Shown here piece by piece: positions 1 to 8,632 of a stretch of 11,011 nucleotides of DNA. Source of the stretch: Acidimicrobiia bacterium (lineage in GTDB: Bacteria; Actinomycetota; Acidimicrobiia; Acidimicrobiales; Ilumatobacteraceae); contig JACCUL010000530.1 of NCBI GenBank assembly GCA_013811855.1, forward strand, positions 1-11,011, read 5' to 3'. The translations under genes were made by a program, and so were the position numbers. Position 1 is the first letter of the stretch, and each line of letters opens with the position of its first letter. The notes below the pieces were generated by a model. That model was not told the origin of the DNA. It ran no database searches and worked only from the letters and a program-made list of their open reading frames with translations.

Positions 1-205
1 GTGCCAGCGCGCTGGCGAGCCGGACGACGACGATGACGCTGCGCCGACCCGGCGGCAGCCTCGTCGGCGAGATCAGGCGGGGCACCTCGCGAGCGGCGTC
101 GGCTCGACGCTCGTCGGCGACCGCCCGCCACGTGACCGCGCCACGGTCGAGCACCCACGGCGCCTCCTCCGGGAAGGCGCCCCACTCGAGATCGGCGGCC
201 GTCAC
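1..205 (-). CDS. N-terminal fragment of an unrecognised protein (truncated by window edge)
   Basis: Reading the minus strand from a GTG at 205-203 gives an uninterrupted 68-residue start, beginning MTAADLEWGAFPEEAPW, that runs off the window. It is rich in Arg, Ala and Pro, contains a PTRLPPGRR segment, and ends in a mildly hydrophobic stretch (VIVVVRLASALA) that may open a membrane segment or a buried helix. No ATG lies in this frame downstream of the preceding gene's stop, so GTG is the best start; no clear Shine-Dalgarno is visible. It lies 54 bases downstream of the His/Cys-rich membrane protein gene on the same strand, so the two may be co-transcribed. I cannot assign a family: an AarF/UbiB-type kinase N-terminus is a weak impression only. 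Confidence 0.5.
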   Translation of the reverse strand, partial: MTAADLEWGAFPEEAPWVLDRGAVTWRAVADERRADAAREVPRLISPTRLPPGRRSVIVVVRLASALA

Positions 206-259
206 GGCGCCATCATGGCGGAACGTACGGCGGGCGCCTCGGGGCGCCTCGGCGGCGGT

Positions 260-2230
260 TCAGTGCGAGCCGTGGGCCTCGTCGCAGAGGTGCTCCTCGC
301 CCTCTTGGACCTGGCCGGCGCCGACGCCCTCCAGCGCGGCGAACGGGCCGCACTCGTTGGGCGTCAGCCAGACGTGGATCATCGGCGAGTGCGTCAGCGC
401 CACCAACGGGGCCGTGCACGTCCCGCCGACGTTCGTCAGGCCGGCGACCTGTGGCGCGACCGGATCGGGCGTGAAGCACAGGTCGTCGTGGATGTGGAAC
501 TGCATCAGCGCGCCGCCGTCGTCGGGCACGTCCTCCAGCGCCATCGTGTCGGGCAGCATGTACATCGCCGAGACGAGCTGGCGCGACCCGTCGGGCTGCG
601 GTTCGTACACGAGGCTCTCAGGGTGGTCCGGATCGAGCCACACGTCGTCGTTGATCCAGTCCCACTGGATGAAGTGCTCGTGCCCGGTGGCGGCGTCGCC
701 GATCGAGTGGAACCCGGCGGCCTCGGCGACGGCCGGATCGGACCACTGCGGCAGGTCGACCAACGTCACGGCGACGAGGTTCTCGGCGTACGCCTGCTGC
801 TCGGGCGTGACGCCGGCGACGCCGGACAGGTCGATCGGCTTCGTCGGGTCGTACGGCACGGGCGTCACGGCGACCTCGGCCGGCGCGTCGGCGCCGTGTT
901 CGTGGACGCACTGGTCGGTCCTCGTGCCGGCGGACGGGTCGGTCTGACCGGCGCCGTGGCCCTCCAGGGCGGCGAACGGCCCGCACTCGTGCGGCGCGAT
1001 CCACACGTGCACCATCGGGTTGTCGCCGCCCGCGTTGACCGAGCCGGGGGCACAGTTGCCGTCGGCGTCGGTGACGCCCACGACCACGGGGACGCCATCG
1101 TCTCCGACGGCCCAGCACAGGTTCTCGTGCACGTGCCACTGCATCAACGGGCCGCCGTAGTTGACGAGCTGCGGGTCGTCGATCGCCGTCTGGTTGGCGA
1201 TGAACATGACCGACACCAGCGTGCGATGTTCGCCGTCGACGCGGTAGACCAGCGACTCGGGCCGCGTCGGGTCGAGGAACGCGTCGTCGCCGATGTAGTC
1301 GATGTTGACGTAGTGCTCGTGGCCGGTGCTGGCGTCGCCGATGGAGCGATAGCCGAGCCCGCCGATCGTCGTGACGTCGGCGAACTGGGGCAGGTCCTCC
1401 AGCGTGCGGGCCACGAGCCGCTCCGCCCGCCGCTCCTGGGCCGGGCTCACGCCCTCGACGCCTGAGAAGTCGATCTCCTGCGCAGGGTCCCAGGCCCGCG
1501 GCCAGGCCGACGGGTCGTCGGTTGGGCTGTGGTCGGTGGCCACCTCGTCCGCGCTCACCTCGTCGCCGTGAGAGTGACCGTCGGTCGCGGCCTCGTCGGT
1601 GTGGGCATGGCCGTCGGCGGCGATCGTCCCGGTGGTGGCGGCGGCGGCGTCCTCGGCCGGCGTGTGGTCGGCGTGCTCGTCGCCGGTGTGGACATGGCCG
1701 TCCGCGGCGATCGTGCCGTCGGCGGCCGGCTCGTCGACGTGGTCGTGTTCGTGGACCTGGCCGGCACCGAAGAGCATGGCGACCACGGTCACGGCGCCGA
1801 CCGCTGTCGCCGGCAGGCCTAGCCCGACGCGGCGCGGCTTTGTACGCATCGTGGCGATCGCCGCGACCGCGGCGACGGCCGCCACCGCGCCGAGGCCGGC
1901 GCAGACGGAGTCGAGGAACTGGGGGTCCTCGGCGGTCTCGAGACCGCTGATCCACGAGATGCCGGAGATGCGCGTCACGCCCCACACGGCGACCGAGCCG
2001 AGGTTGATCGCCGCCAGCCCGGCCAGCACGAGCCGGCCGCCGCGGGCGAGCGCGATCAGTCCGGCGATGATCTGCGCCGCCGCGACGAGGCCGAACAGCC
2101 GGGCCAGCGAGGGGTGCTCGCTGTGAATCCCCGCCGCCAGGGCGTGGATGACGCCTGCGCCTACGGAGGCGAACGCGGCGAACTGCAGCCCCCCGGTCCG
2201 CCCCGGCTCGCTGTCGCCCTGCTCGATCAT
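260..2230 (-). CDS. Membrane-anchored protein with His-rich linker and two tandem His/Cys-rich domains, function unknown
   Basis: The protein has 656 residues from the ATG at 2230, which is preceded by GGAGGG ten bases upstream. An upstream in-frame TTG at 2248 would place that Shine-Dalgarno inside the gene, so ATG is preferred. Residues about 17-157 form roughly five hydrophobic segments. Residues about 160-233 are an acidic, His-rich linker in which GTIAADGHxHT occurs twice (near 172 and 201). Two homologous domains of about 180 residues follow (about 251-431 and 465-641). Each has a GHEH motif (H304/H306; H517/H519), a second HxH (H366/H368; H579/H581), a HVW histidine (H408/H619) and a GPFAALEGxGAGQ signature. 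Four Cys sit at equivalent places: C372, C393, C416, C441 and C585, C605, C627, C649. Paired Cys suggest an extracytoplasmic, disulfide-bonded location, and the His pattern suggests divalent metal binding; both are inference. No known family is recognised. Confidence 0.9.
   Translation of the reverse strand: MIEQGDSEPGRTGGLQFAAFASVGAGVIHALAAGIHSEHPSLARLFGLVAAAQIIAGLIALARGGRLVLAGLAAINLGSVAVWGVTRISGISWISGLETAEDPQFLDSVCAGLGAVAAVAAVAAIATMRTKPRRVGLGLPATAVGAVTVVAMLFGAGQVHEHDHVDEPAADGTIAADGHVHTGDEHADHTPAEDAAAATTGTIAADGHAHTDEAATDGHSHGDEVSADEVATDHSPTDDPSAWPRAWDPAQEIDFSGVEGVSPAQERRAERLVARTLEDLPQFADVTTIGGLGYRSIGDASTGHEHYVNIDYIGDDAFLDPTRPESLVYRVDGEHRTLVSVMFIANQTAIDDPQLVNYGGPLMQWHVHENLCWAVGDDGVPVVVGVTDADGNCAPGSVNAGGDNPMVHVWIAPHECGPFAALEGHGAGQTDPSAGTRTDQCVHEHGADAPAEVAVTPVPYDPTKPIDLSGVAGVTPEQQAYAENLVAVTLVDLPQWSDPAVAEAAGFHSIGDAATGHEHFIQWDWINDDVWLDPDHPESLVYEPQPDGSRQLVSAMYMLPDTMALEDVPDDGGALMQFHIHDDLCFTPDPVAPQVAGLTNVGGTCTAPLVALTHSPMIHVWLTPNECGPFAALEGVGAGQVQEGEEHLCDEAHGSH
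308..1480 (-). repeat. Tandem domain duplication inside the His/Cys-rich membrane protein gene
   Basis: The parts of the gene coding residues about 251-431 (938-1480) and about 465-641 (308-838) encode two clearly homologous domains. Matching landmarks in the same order are DFSGVEGVSP / DLSGVAGVTP, SIGDASTGHEHY / SIGDAATGHEHF, PESLVY in both, LMQWHVHENLC / LMQFHIHDDLC, and HVWIAPHECGPFAALEG / HVWLTPNECGPFAALEG. All four Cys keep their relative positions. His414 in the first copy is Asn625 in the second, so the copies may not bind ligand identically. The divergence suggests an old duplication. Confidence 0.85.
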
Positions 2231-2265
2231 GTGATCTCGACCCTCCAACCGCAGATGTGGTGCCG

Positions 2266-2295
2266 AGCCTAAGGGCCGGCATCGTCACACGTCAG
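2266..2295 (-). promoter_or_regulatory. Candidate promoter of the His/Cys-rich membrane protein gene
   Basis: On the minus strand CTGACG (2295-2290) and TAGGCT (2271-2266) are separated by 18 bases. The -10 fits the actinobacterial TAnnnT pattern and the -35 matches four of six TTGACA positions. Transcription would begin near 2259, leaving about 29 bases of leader that carry the GGAGGG ribosome site. This is a by-eye match only. Confidence 0.35.
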
Positions 2296-2322
2296 CCGGC
2301 GCGGCCGCGGGCCCTCCCGAAG

Positions 2323-3114
2323 CTACGTCCAGAGGGCGTCGAGGACGGGTTGGGCCCACTCGGGGCGGCAGACGAGGAGGTCGGGGAGCCACGGGTCGCG
2401 CAGGTTGTAGACGAGCGGGGACCCGTCGACGCGGCTGACGTGGAGACCGGCGGCCAGCGCCACCGCAGCTGGGGCGGCCGAATCCCACTGGTACATGCCG
2501 CCGTCGTGCACGTAGATGTCGGTCTCGCCGCTGACGACAGACATCGTCTTGGCGCCCGCCGAGCCGAGCCGGATGGGCTCGGCGTCGAGGCGTTGGGCGA
2601 CGACGCTGGCCGAGTGCGGGGCGCGGGTCCGCGACGTCACCAGCCGCGGTCGCTCGCGCTCGACAGAGGGCACTGTGGCCGGCGGATCGGTGGCGTAGGT
2701 GATCTCCGCCGCCGGGAGCGACACGGCGGCGGCGAGGAACCCCTCCGACACCGACCACAGCGCAACGTGGACGGCCCAGTCGACGCGGCCCGGCTCGCCG
2801 AACTCGCGCGTCCCGTCGAGCGGGTCGACGATCCACACCCGGTCGGTCCCGAAGCGCCGGGGATCCTCCAGGCCTTCCTCCGACAGCACGGCGTCGTCGG
2901 GCCGGACGCGATCGAGCTCGTCGGCCAGGTAGCGGTGGCTGGCCGTGTCGCCGCCGTCCATCACCTGCCAGGAGTGCGCCCCCAGCGCCGTCATCTCGGC
3001 GCGCAACGCCACCAGCCGCCGGCCGGCCGTGGTGGCCAGCCGGGTCGCCAGCACGACGTCGGTCTCGACGTCGGCAGTGGCCACCGGCTGGTCGGTGGGA
3101 GGTGGGGTGTCCAT
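2323..3114 (-). CDS. cysQ: 3'-phosphoadenosine 5'-phosphate phosphatase CysQ (inositol monophosphatase family)
   Basis: CysQ hydrolyses the 3'-phosphate of PAP (and PAPS), clearing the nucleotide by-product of sulfate assimilation and sulfotransfer; it is a Mg-dependent cytosolic enzyme. The 263-residue product carries the family's metal-binding signatures in order: LSEEGLED (Glu79/80), WIVDPLDGTREF (Asp97, Asp100, Thr102) and QWDSAAPAAV (Asp211). The stretches EPGRVDWAVHVALW, GSAGAKTMSVV and DPWLPDLLVCRPE fit the mycobacterial CysQ subgroup rather than general inositol phosphatases. The chosen ATG (3114) leaves a short, low-complexity N-terminus before the conserved helix. The open frame continues upstream into ettA, but that extension is Arg-rich and has no family resemblance. 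No strong Shine-Dalgarno precedes the ATG; a TAGCGT -10-like element lies ten bases upstream. It follows ettA after 62 bases. No other sulfur gene is adjacent. Confidence 0.95.
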   Translation of the reverse strand: MDTPPPTDQPVATADVETDVVLATRLATTAGRRLVALRAEMTALGAHSWQVMDGGDTASHRYLADELDRVRPDDAVLSEEGLEDPRRFGTDRVWIVDPLDGTREFGEPGRVDWAVHVALWSVSEGFLAAAVSLPAAEITYATDPPATVPSVERERPRLVTSRTRAPHSASVVAQRLDAEPIRLGSAGAKTMSVVSGETDIYVHDGGMYQWDSAAPAAVALAAGLHVSRVDGSPLVYNLRDPWLPDLLVCRPEWAQPVLDALWT

Positions 3115-3124
3115 CGCCGGCCGC

Positions 3125-3130
3125 ACGCTA
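3125..3130 (-). promoter_or_regulatory. -10-like TAGCGT element just upstream of cysQ
   Basis: TAGCGT on the minus strand is separated from the cysQ ATG by ten bases. It fits the TAnnnT -10 pattern of actinobacteria and would give a transcript with almost no leader, consistent with the absence of a Shine-Dalgarno. No convincing -35 was seen. Confidence 0.3.
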
Positions 3131-3176
3131 CCGGCCGCCCCCCGAACGGGCCTCGTGACCGTCGTCCCCAACTGGC

Positions 3177-4853
<1,677 letters not shown>

Positions 4854-4911
4854 GTGCCGTCCGAGGCTACGGACGGCCACTACCGTCGCGACCGGGGAGG
4901 CGACGGGCTCG
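4854..4911. promoter_or_regulatory. Compact divergent promoter region between ettA and the PycTM gene
   Basis: Only 58 bases separate the two start codons. On the minus strand TAGCCT (4869-4864) lies ten bases before the ettA ATG. On the plus strand TACCGT (4881-4886) precedes a GGGGAGG ribosome site (4894-4900) that sits 11 bases before the PycTM ATG. Any -35 region of one promoter would overlap the -10 of the other, so the two may compete. The elements are matched by eye and have no clear -35. Confidence 0.35.
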
Positions 4912-5405
4912 ATGAACAACGATCAGCTGCTCCGGCTGCTCGATGAGACACGCAAAGAGGTCGAGCGGGCGAGAACAAGGCGTCGATCCTTCTCGCCGGC
5001 GGGAGCCTGGCCATCGGCACCGTCGTCAGCGTGATGCTCTCCGGCGCCGTCGAGTTCTCCCGCTTCGGGCTCGTCACGCTGCTGTTGTTCGTCGTCACGG
5101 CGCTCGGCATGTTGAGCGGCCTGACGTTCCTCGGCCTGGCGTTGATCCCGCGCCTGAAGGTCAACCCCGGCCAGACCGGGATGATGGCCTACTTCGGCCA
5201 CGTGCTCGGCGCCGGCTCGCTGGAGGAGTTCGAGCGCCTGGCCGCCGAGACGATCCCGGAGGAGCCCCGGTTGACGAACCAGATCTGGACGCTCTCGCTC
5301 GTCATCGGGCGCAAGTACGGCCACATCACCCGCGCCTTCCACGCCTTCGGTGTCGCCATCGCCGCCGGCATCCTCGCCGTGCTCGCCAACGCCGCTGGCC
5401 TGTAG
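4912..5405 (+). pseudogene. Pycsar-effector-like (PycTM) membrane protein, interrupted by a one-base frameshift
   Basis: The ATG at 4912 has GGAGG 11 bases upstream and encodes MNNDQLLRLLDETRKEVERA. At 4969-4971 the frame must move back by one base to continue ENKASILLAGG and the rest, to the stop at 5403-5405. The original was probably GCGGAG, here GCGAG. The rejoined product is 164 residues with the PycTM layout (Pfam PF18967): an N-terminal helix ending in a KAS-L-LA motif, two hydrophobic segments (about 23-44 and 50-76), a YFGHVL motif, a QIWTLSLVIGRKYGHITRA helix and a C-terminal hydrophobic segment. PycTM proteins with a cyclase partner form membrane-disrupting effectors of the Pycsar anti-phage defence. 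No cyclase gene is visible here, so this would be an orphan of the superfamily. The second frame has a stop upstream of the break, and its first usual start is GTG 5031, which would delete the first membrane segment. Read literally the gene is broken; a consensus error is equally possible. Confidence 0.75.
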
Positions 5406-5411
5406 CCAGCG

Positions 5412-5487
5412 ATCTGGGGGCGCTCCGTCTCGAATCTGAGACGGTGGCGCGCCCAGATGGGTGAATGAGACGATTCGCACCCAGATG
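5412..5487. terminator. Inverted repeat with duplicated right arm between convergent genes (candidate bidirectional terminator)
   Basis: The arms 5412-5431 and 5438-5458 pair almost perfectly (ATCTGGG with CCCAGAT, GCGC with GCGC, CCGTCTC with GAGACGG) around the six-base loop GAATCT. There is no long T-run, but position and strength fit a terminator shared by the convergent PycTM and EF-G2 genes. The right arm is followed by a second, diverged copy (5463-5487) that repeats GAAT, GAGACG and CCCAGATG. The left arm could therefore pair with either copy, and the second copy also folds by itself (GGGTGAAT with ATTCGCACCC, two bases bulged). Confidence 0.65.
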
Positions 5488-5506
5488 TTGGGGGGTGTCG
5501 GGCGGT

Positions 5507-7606
5507 TCAGTGCGCGGCGGCGGTCTTGGCGGTCTGCTTGACCTTGTCGGTGAGGTGGGCGGGCAGCAGGTCGTAGTGGTCGTGGCGGGCGACGAAGCGG
5601 CCGCGGCCGCCGGTCATCGAGCGCAGTTCGACGGCGTAGCGCTGGATCTCCGCCGCCGGGACCTGGGCGGCGATCTCGTGGTCGCCGTTGGGGAGGACCG
5701 TCGTCCCGTTGACCCGGCCGCGCCGGGAGTTGAGGTCACCGAGCACGTCGCCCTGGTACCCGTCGGGCACCGTGACCGTCAACATCGAGATCGGCTCCAG
5801 CACCGCCGCACCGGCCTTCTGGAGCGCCTCCTTCAAGCCGTGGGCGGCGGCGGTCCGGAAGGCCATGTCCGACGAGTCGACGGAGTGGTACTTGCCGTCG
5901 TAGCACTCGACCCGCACGTCGACGACGGGGAAGCCGTGTACGCCGCCGTGGGCCATCGTCTCCTCGACGCCGCGCTGCACGGCCGGGATGTACTGCTTGG
6001 GGATCGTGCCACCGACGATCGTGCTGACGAACTCGGCCCCCTCGCCACGGCCTGCCGGGCTGACTCGCAGAAAGGCCACGGCGTACTGACCGTGACCACC
6101 CGACTGCTTCTTGATCTTTCCCTCGGCCTCGGCGCGGCCGGTGATCGTCTCCCGGTACGGCACGCGCACGTCGGCCGTCGTGACGTTGACGCCGAACTTG
6201 CGGGCCAACCGCTCCAGGGCCACCGCCAGGTGGGTGTCGCCGGCGCCGCGCAGGATGGTCTGACCGGTCTCCTCGTTGCGCTCGACGACGAGCGCCGGGT
6301 CCTCCGACAGCAGCCGCTGCAGCGCACCGGACAGCTTGTCGTCGTCGGACTGCGTGATCGGCTCCAGCGCCAGGCCGAACGTCGGCGGGACGACGTCGCG
6401 CACCGCGACGCGCACCGGCGAGTCCCGCGGTGCCAGCGTCGAGCCGGTCGGCGTGGCCGCCAGCTTGGCGACGGCGGCGATGTCACCGGCGACGACGTGC
6501 GGCGCGGCCAGGTGCTCCTTGCCGCGCAGGTGGAACAGGCCGTGCAGGCGCTCCTCCGTCCCGGTCGTCGTGTTGACGAGCCGGTCGTCGACGGCGACGG
6601 TGCCCGACAGCACCTTCACCAGCGACACCTGTCCGACGAACTGGTCGGCGACGGTCTTGAACACGTACACCAGCGACTTGCCGCCGGGATCAGCCGTGAC
6701 CGGCACCGCGCCACCTGCGCCCTGCGCGCCGGCCAGCACGGTCACCGGCCGGTCGGCCGGGGACGGGCCGAGCTCGCAGATGAAGTCGGCCAGCCGGTCG
6801 ATCCCGACGCCGGTCGCGGCCGAGCCGAGCAGCACCGGGAACTCCAGGCCGTCGAGCACCTCGTGGGCCAGCGTGCGCTCGAGCTCGCTGGCCGAGGGCA
6901 CGTCGCCCGAGAGGTAGCGCTCCAGCTGCTCGTCGTCGCCGGCGACGATCTCCTCGACGATCTCGTCGTGGAGCCGGTGCTCCTCGTCGGCGACGTCGGG
7001 GGGAAGGGGCTCGGCGTGACGGCCGCCGTCGGCGTCGTACTCGAAACCCTGGTCGGTCAGGACATCGGCCACGCCGTGCAGCCGCTCCTCCTCGCCGAGC
7101 GGCAGCTCCAACGGCACGAAGCCACTGCCGAACATCGTCCGCAGCTGCTGGAGCACGCCGTGGAAGTCGGCGCGCGGCTTGTCCTCCTTGGTCACGAACA
7201 CCATGCGCGGCACACCGAGCTCGACGGCGCGGTGCCAGGCCAGCTCGGTGCCGACCTCGACGCCGTCGACGGCGCTGACGACGAGCACGGCCAGGTCGGC
7301 CACGGACAGCGCGGCGTCGAGGTCGCTGGCGAAGTCGGCGTACCCCGGTGTGTCGATGAGGTTGACCTTGTAGCGCTCGCCGTCGCTGGCCGACCACTCG
7401 AACGGGGCCAGCGCGAGCGACAGCGACATCGTCCGCTTGACCTCCTCGGGCTCCGTATCGCACACCGTCGTGCCGTCCTCGACCCGCCCCGCCCGCGCCA
7501 GGACGCCGGCCCGCATGAGGAGCGATTCGACGAGAGTCGTCTTGCCGGCACCGGCATGGCCGATCAGGGCCACGTTGCGGATCTTGTCGGTCGACGGACT
7601 GTTCAA
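5507..7606 (-). CDS. fusA2: Elongation factor G-like translational GTPase EF-G2
   Basis: The 699-residue product has the full EF-G domain layout and the features of the actinobacterial EF-G2 (FusA2, Rv0120c-like) group rather than of canonical FusA. The G domain shows a P-loop GHAGAGKTT (16-24), a GTTVCDTEPEE switch I region without the usual EF-G sequence, DTPGYADF (85-92) and TKED (139-142) in place of NKxD. Domain II, the SGxGELH-like region (DTHLAVALERL) and domain IV (RETITGRAEAEGKIKKQSGGHGQYA) follow, then a C-terminal domain with EPISMLTVTVPDGYQGDVLGDLNSRRGRV. The start is a TTG at 7606 with GGGGG seven bases upstream; no ATG lies nearby in frame. Its cellular role is less certain than that of canonical EF-G, and translocase activity should not be assumed. 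A TACAGT -10-like element about 45 bases upstream suggests its own promoter. The gene ends facing the PycTM gene. Confidence 0.95.
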   Translation of the reverse strand: MNSPSTDKIRNVALIGHAGAGKTTLVESLLMRAGVLARAGRVEDGTTVCDTEPEEVKRTMSLSLALAPFEWSASDGERYKVNLIDTPGYADFASDLDAALSVADLAVLVVSAVDGVEVGTELAWHRAVELGVPRMVFVTKEDKPRADFHGVLQQLRTMFGSGFVPLELPLGEEERLHGVADVLTDQGFEYDADGGRHAEPLPPDVADEEHRLHDEIVEEIVAGDDEQLERYLSGDVPSASELERTLAHEVLDGLEFPVLLGSAATGVGIDRLADFICELGPSPADRPVTVLAGAQGAGGAVPVTADPGGKSLVYVFKTVADQFVGQVSLVKVLSGTVAVDDRLVNTTTGTEERLHGLFHLRGKEHLAAPHVVAGDIAAVAKLAATPTGSTLAPRDSPVRVAVRDVVPPTFGLALEPITQSDDDKLSGALQRLLSEDPALVVERNEETGQTILRGAGDTHLAVALERLARKFGVNVTTADVRVPYRETITGRAEAEGKIKKQSGGHGQYAVAFLRVSPAGRGEGAEFVSTIVGGTIPKQYIPAVQRGVEETMAHGGVHGFPVVDVRVECYDGKYHSVDSSDMAFRTAAAHGLKEALQKAGAAVLEPISMLTVTVPDGYQGDVLGDLNSRRGRVNGTTVLPNGDHEIAAQVPAAEIQRYAVELRSMTGGRGRFVARHDHYDLLPAHLTDKVKQTAKTAAAH

Positions 7607-7651
7607 ACGGTGACCCCCGAAGCGTCGAGTTGTGCGTCCCTCAGGCGCTCG

Positions 7652-7657
7652 ACTGTA
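7652..7657 (-). promoter_or_regulatory. -10-like TACAGT element upstream of the EF-G2 gene
   Basis: TACAGT on the minus strand matches four of six TATAAT positions and the TAnnnT pattern. It lies in the 111-base gap between the alpha/beta hydrolase stop and the EF-G2 TTG start, giving a leader of roughly 40 bases. No good -35 was found 16-18 bases upstream. Confidence 0.3.
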
Positions 7658-7717
7658 CCCGCCTGGGCGACGGGCCCCGATGGCCGGGAGCGTCGAGTGC
7701 AGCCTCGAAGTCGGGCC

Positions 7718-8581
7718 CTACGCGACCAGCGCGCGGAGCCACTCCATCGCTGCGGTGGCGGAGTTGAGGATCGAGATGTGGCCGTCGTCGGGCGACAGCC
7801 GCAGTTCGGCCATCGGGCAGTGCCGGGCCAGCCACTCGCTGTGCGCGCTCGGCACGATGCGATCTCGGCCGCCGTGCACGAACAGCGCCGGCGCGACGAC
7901 CTGGGCGGGATCGAACGCCCATGGCGCGACGTACGCCAGGTCGTCGTCGATCAGCCCGCCCGGTCCGGCCTCCACGGCGGGACCGACGATCGTGGCCAGC
8001 CAGGACCACTCGCCGCCGAGGACAGCAAGGTCCGCGGCGGTGAACTCCGGGTCGTACTCGGTGGCCGACGCCTCGTGGCGCTCCTTCGCCCCGCGTCCGT
8101 CGAGAGCGGCCCGCAACGACGTCACGCCGGAGTCGATCATGCCGGCGAACCAGTCGAGGCCCTCGGCGCCGAACGGCGCCAGGCCGGCCATGCTGACCAC
8201 GCCGACCACCCGTTCGGGCAGCAGCGCCGCGCAGGCAAGGGCGTGTGGACCGCCACCGGAGTGGCCCATCACGGCGAACCGGTCGATGCCGAGCGCATCG
8301 GCGACGCGGGCCACGTCGGCGGCCGCTGATGCCACGTCGCGGGCCCGGACCGGCGTCGACCCGCCGTACCCGGGCCGGTCGTACGAGACCCAACGGATAC
8401 CGAGCCGCTCCGCAGCCGGGAACAGTGGCTCCGGAGGAGCACCGATGTTCGGCGTGCCGTGGTGCCAGACGACGGCGAGACGAGCGTTGGCGCCATAGGA
8501 ACCCGTGTCGTACGCGTGGAGCCGGCGCCCATCGTCCAGTTCTAGATCGAACTCGTTCACCACGCGGCCCAGGCCAAGCAT
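7718..8581 (-). CDS. Alpha/beta hydrolase fold protein
   Basis: The 287-residue protein (from the ATG at 8581) is a single-domain alpha/beta hydrolase. The oxyanion-hole strand ends in HHGTPN (40-45). The nucleophile elbow is GHSGGG with Ser108, the acid is Asp240 in HGGRDRIVP, and the base is His268 in DDGHISI, so the catalytic triad is intact. A lid region of about 70 residues (135-210) contains the DWFAGMIDSGV helix. No signal peptide is present, so it is probably cytosolic. The substrate cannot be read from sequence: esterase, haloalkane-type and C-C hydrolases share this layout. Start choice is uncertain: an upstream TTG at 8611 would add ten residues and a GTG pair at 8563-8558 would remove six or seven; none has a good ribosome site. 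Directly upstream lies the IS remnant, so the original promoter may have been altered. Confidence 0.9.
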   Translation of the reverse strand: MLGLGRVVNEFDLELDDGRRLHAYDTGSYGANARLAVVWHHGTPNIGAPPEPLFPAAERLGIRWVSYDRPGYGGSTPVRARDVASAAADVARVADALGIDRFAVMGHSGGGPHALACAALLPERVVGVVSMAGLAPFGAEGLDWFAGMIDSGVTSLRAALDGRGAKERHEASATEYDPEFTAADLAVLGGEWSWLATIVGPAVEAGPGGLIDDDLAYVAPWAFDPAQVVAPALFVHGGRDRIVPSAHSEWLARHCPMAELRLSPDDGHISILNSATAAMEWLRALVA

Positions 8582-8632
8582 GTGGGCGCTGGCTCGGCGT
8601 GCTCCCAACAAGCTGCGCCGCTCCGCCCATCA

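Noticed and set aside
202..216. Mini-ORF (ATG ATG GCG CCG TGA) overlapping the GTG start of the first partial gene
   Set aside because: The GTGA overlap resembles translational coupling, but four codons without a ribosome site are too little to support a leader peptide.
215..1465. Long plus-strand open frame of 416 residues opposite the His/Cys-rich membrane protein
   Set aside because: It is Val/Arg/Asp-rich with no domain signal and mirrors the conserved minus-strand gene; typical antisense opening in high-GC DNA.
160..2100. CRISPR-like or short tandem DNA repeats in the GC-rich His-linker region
   Set aside because: The repetition comes from codons for the His/Asp-rich linker and a duplicated GTIAADGHxHT peptide; there are no regular spacers.
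4966..4975. Programmed -1 frameshift in the PycTM gene
   Set aside because: The codons CGG GCG do not re-pair after a -1 slip and no stimulatory structure is evident; mutation or sequence error is simpler.
5465..8329. Plus-strand open frame of 954 residues spanning EF-G2 and the alpha/beta hydrolase
   Set aside because: It runs opposite two well-recognised genes and across their intergenic gap, has low-complexity Arg/Gly/His composition and no recognisable domain.
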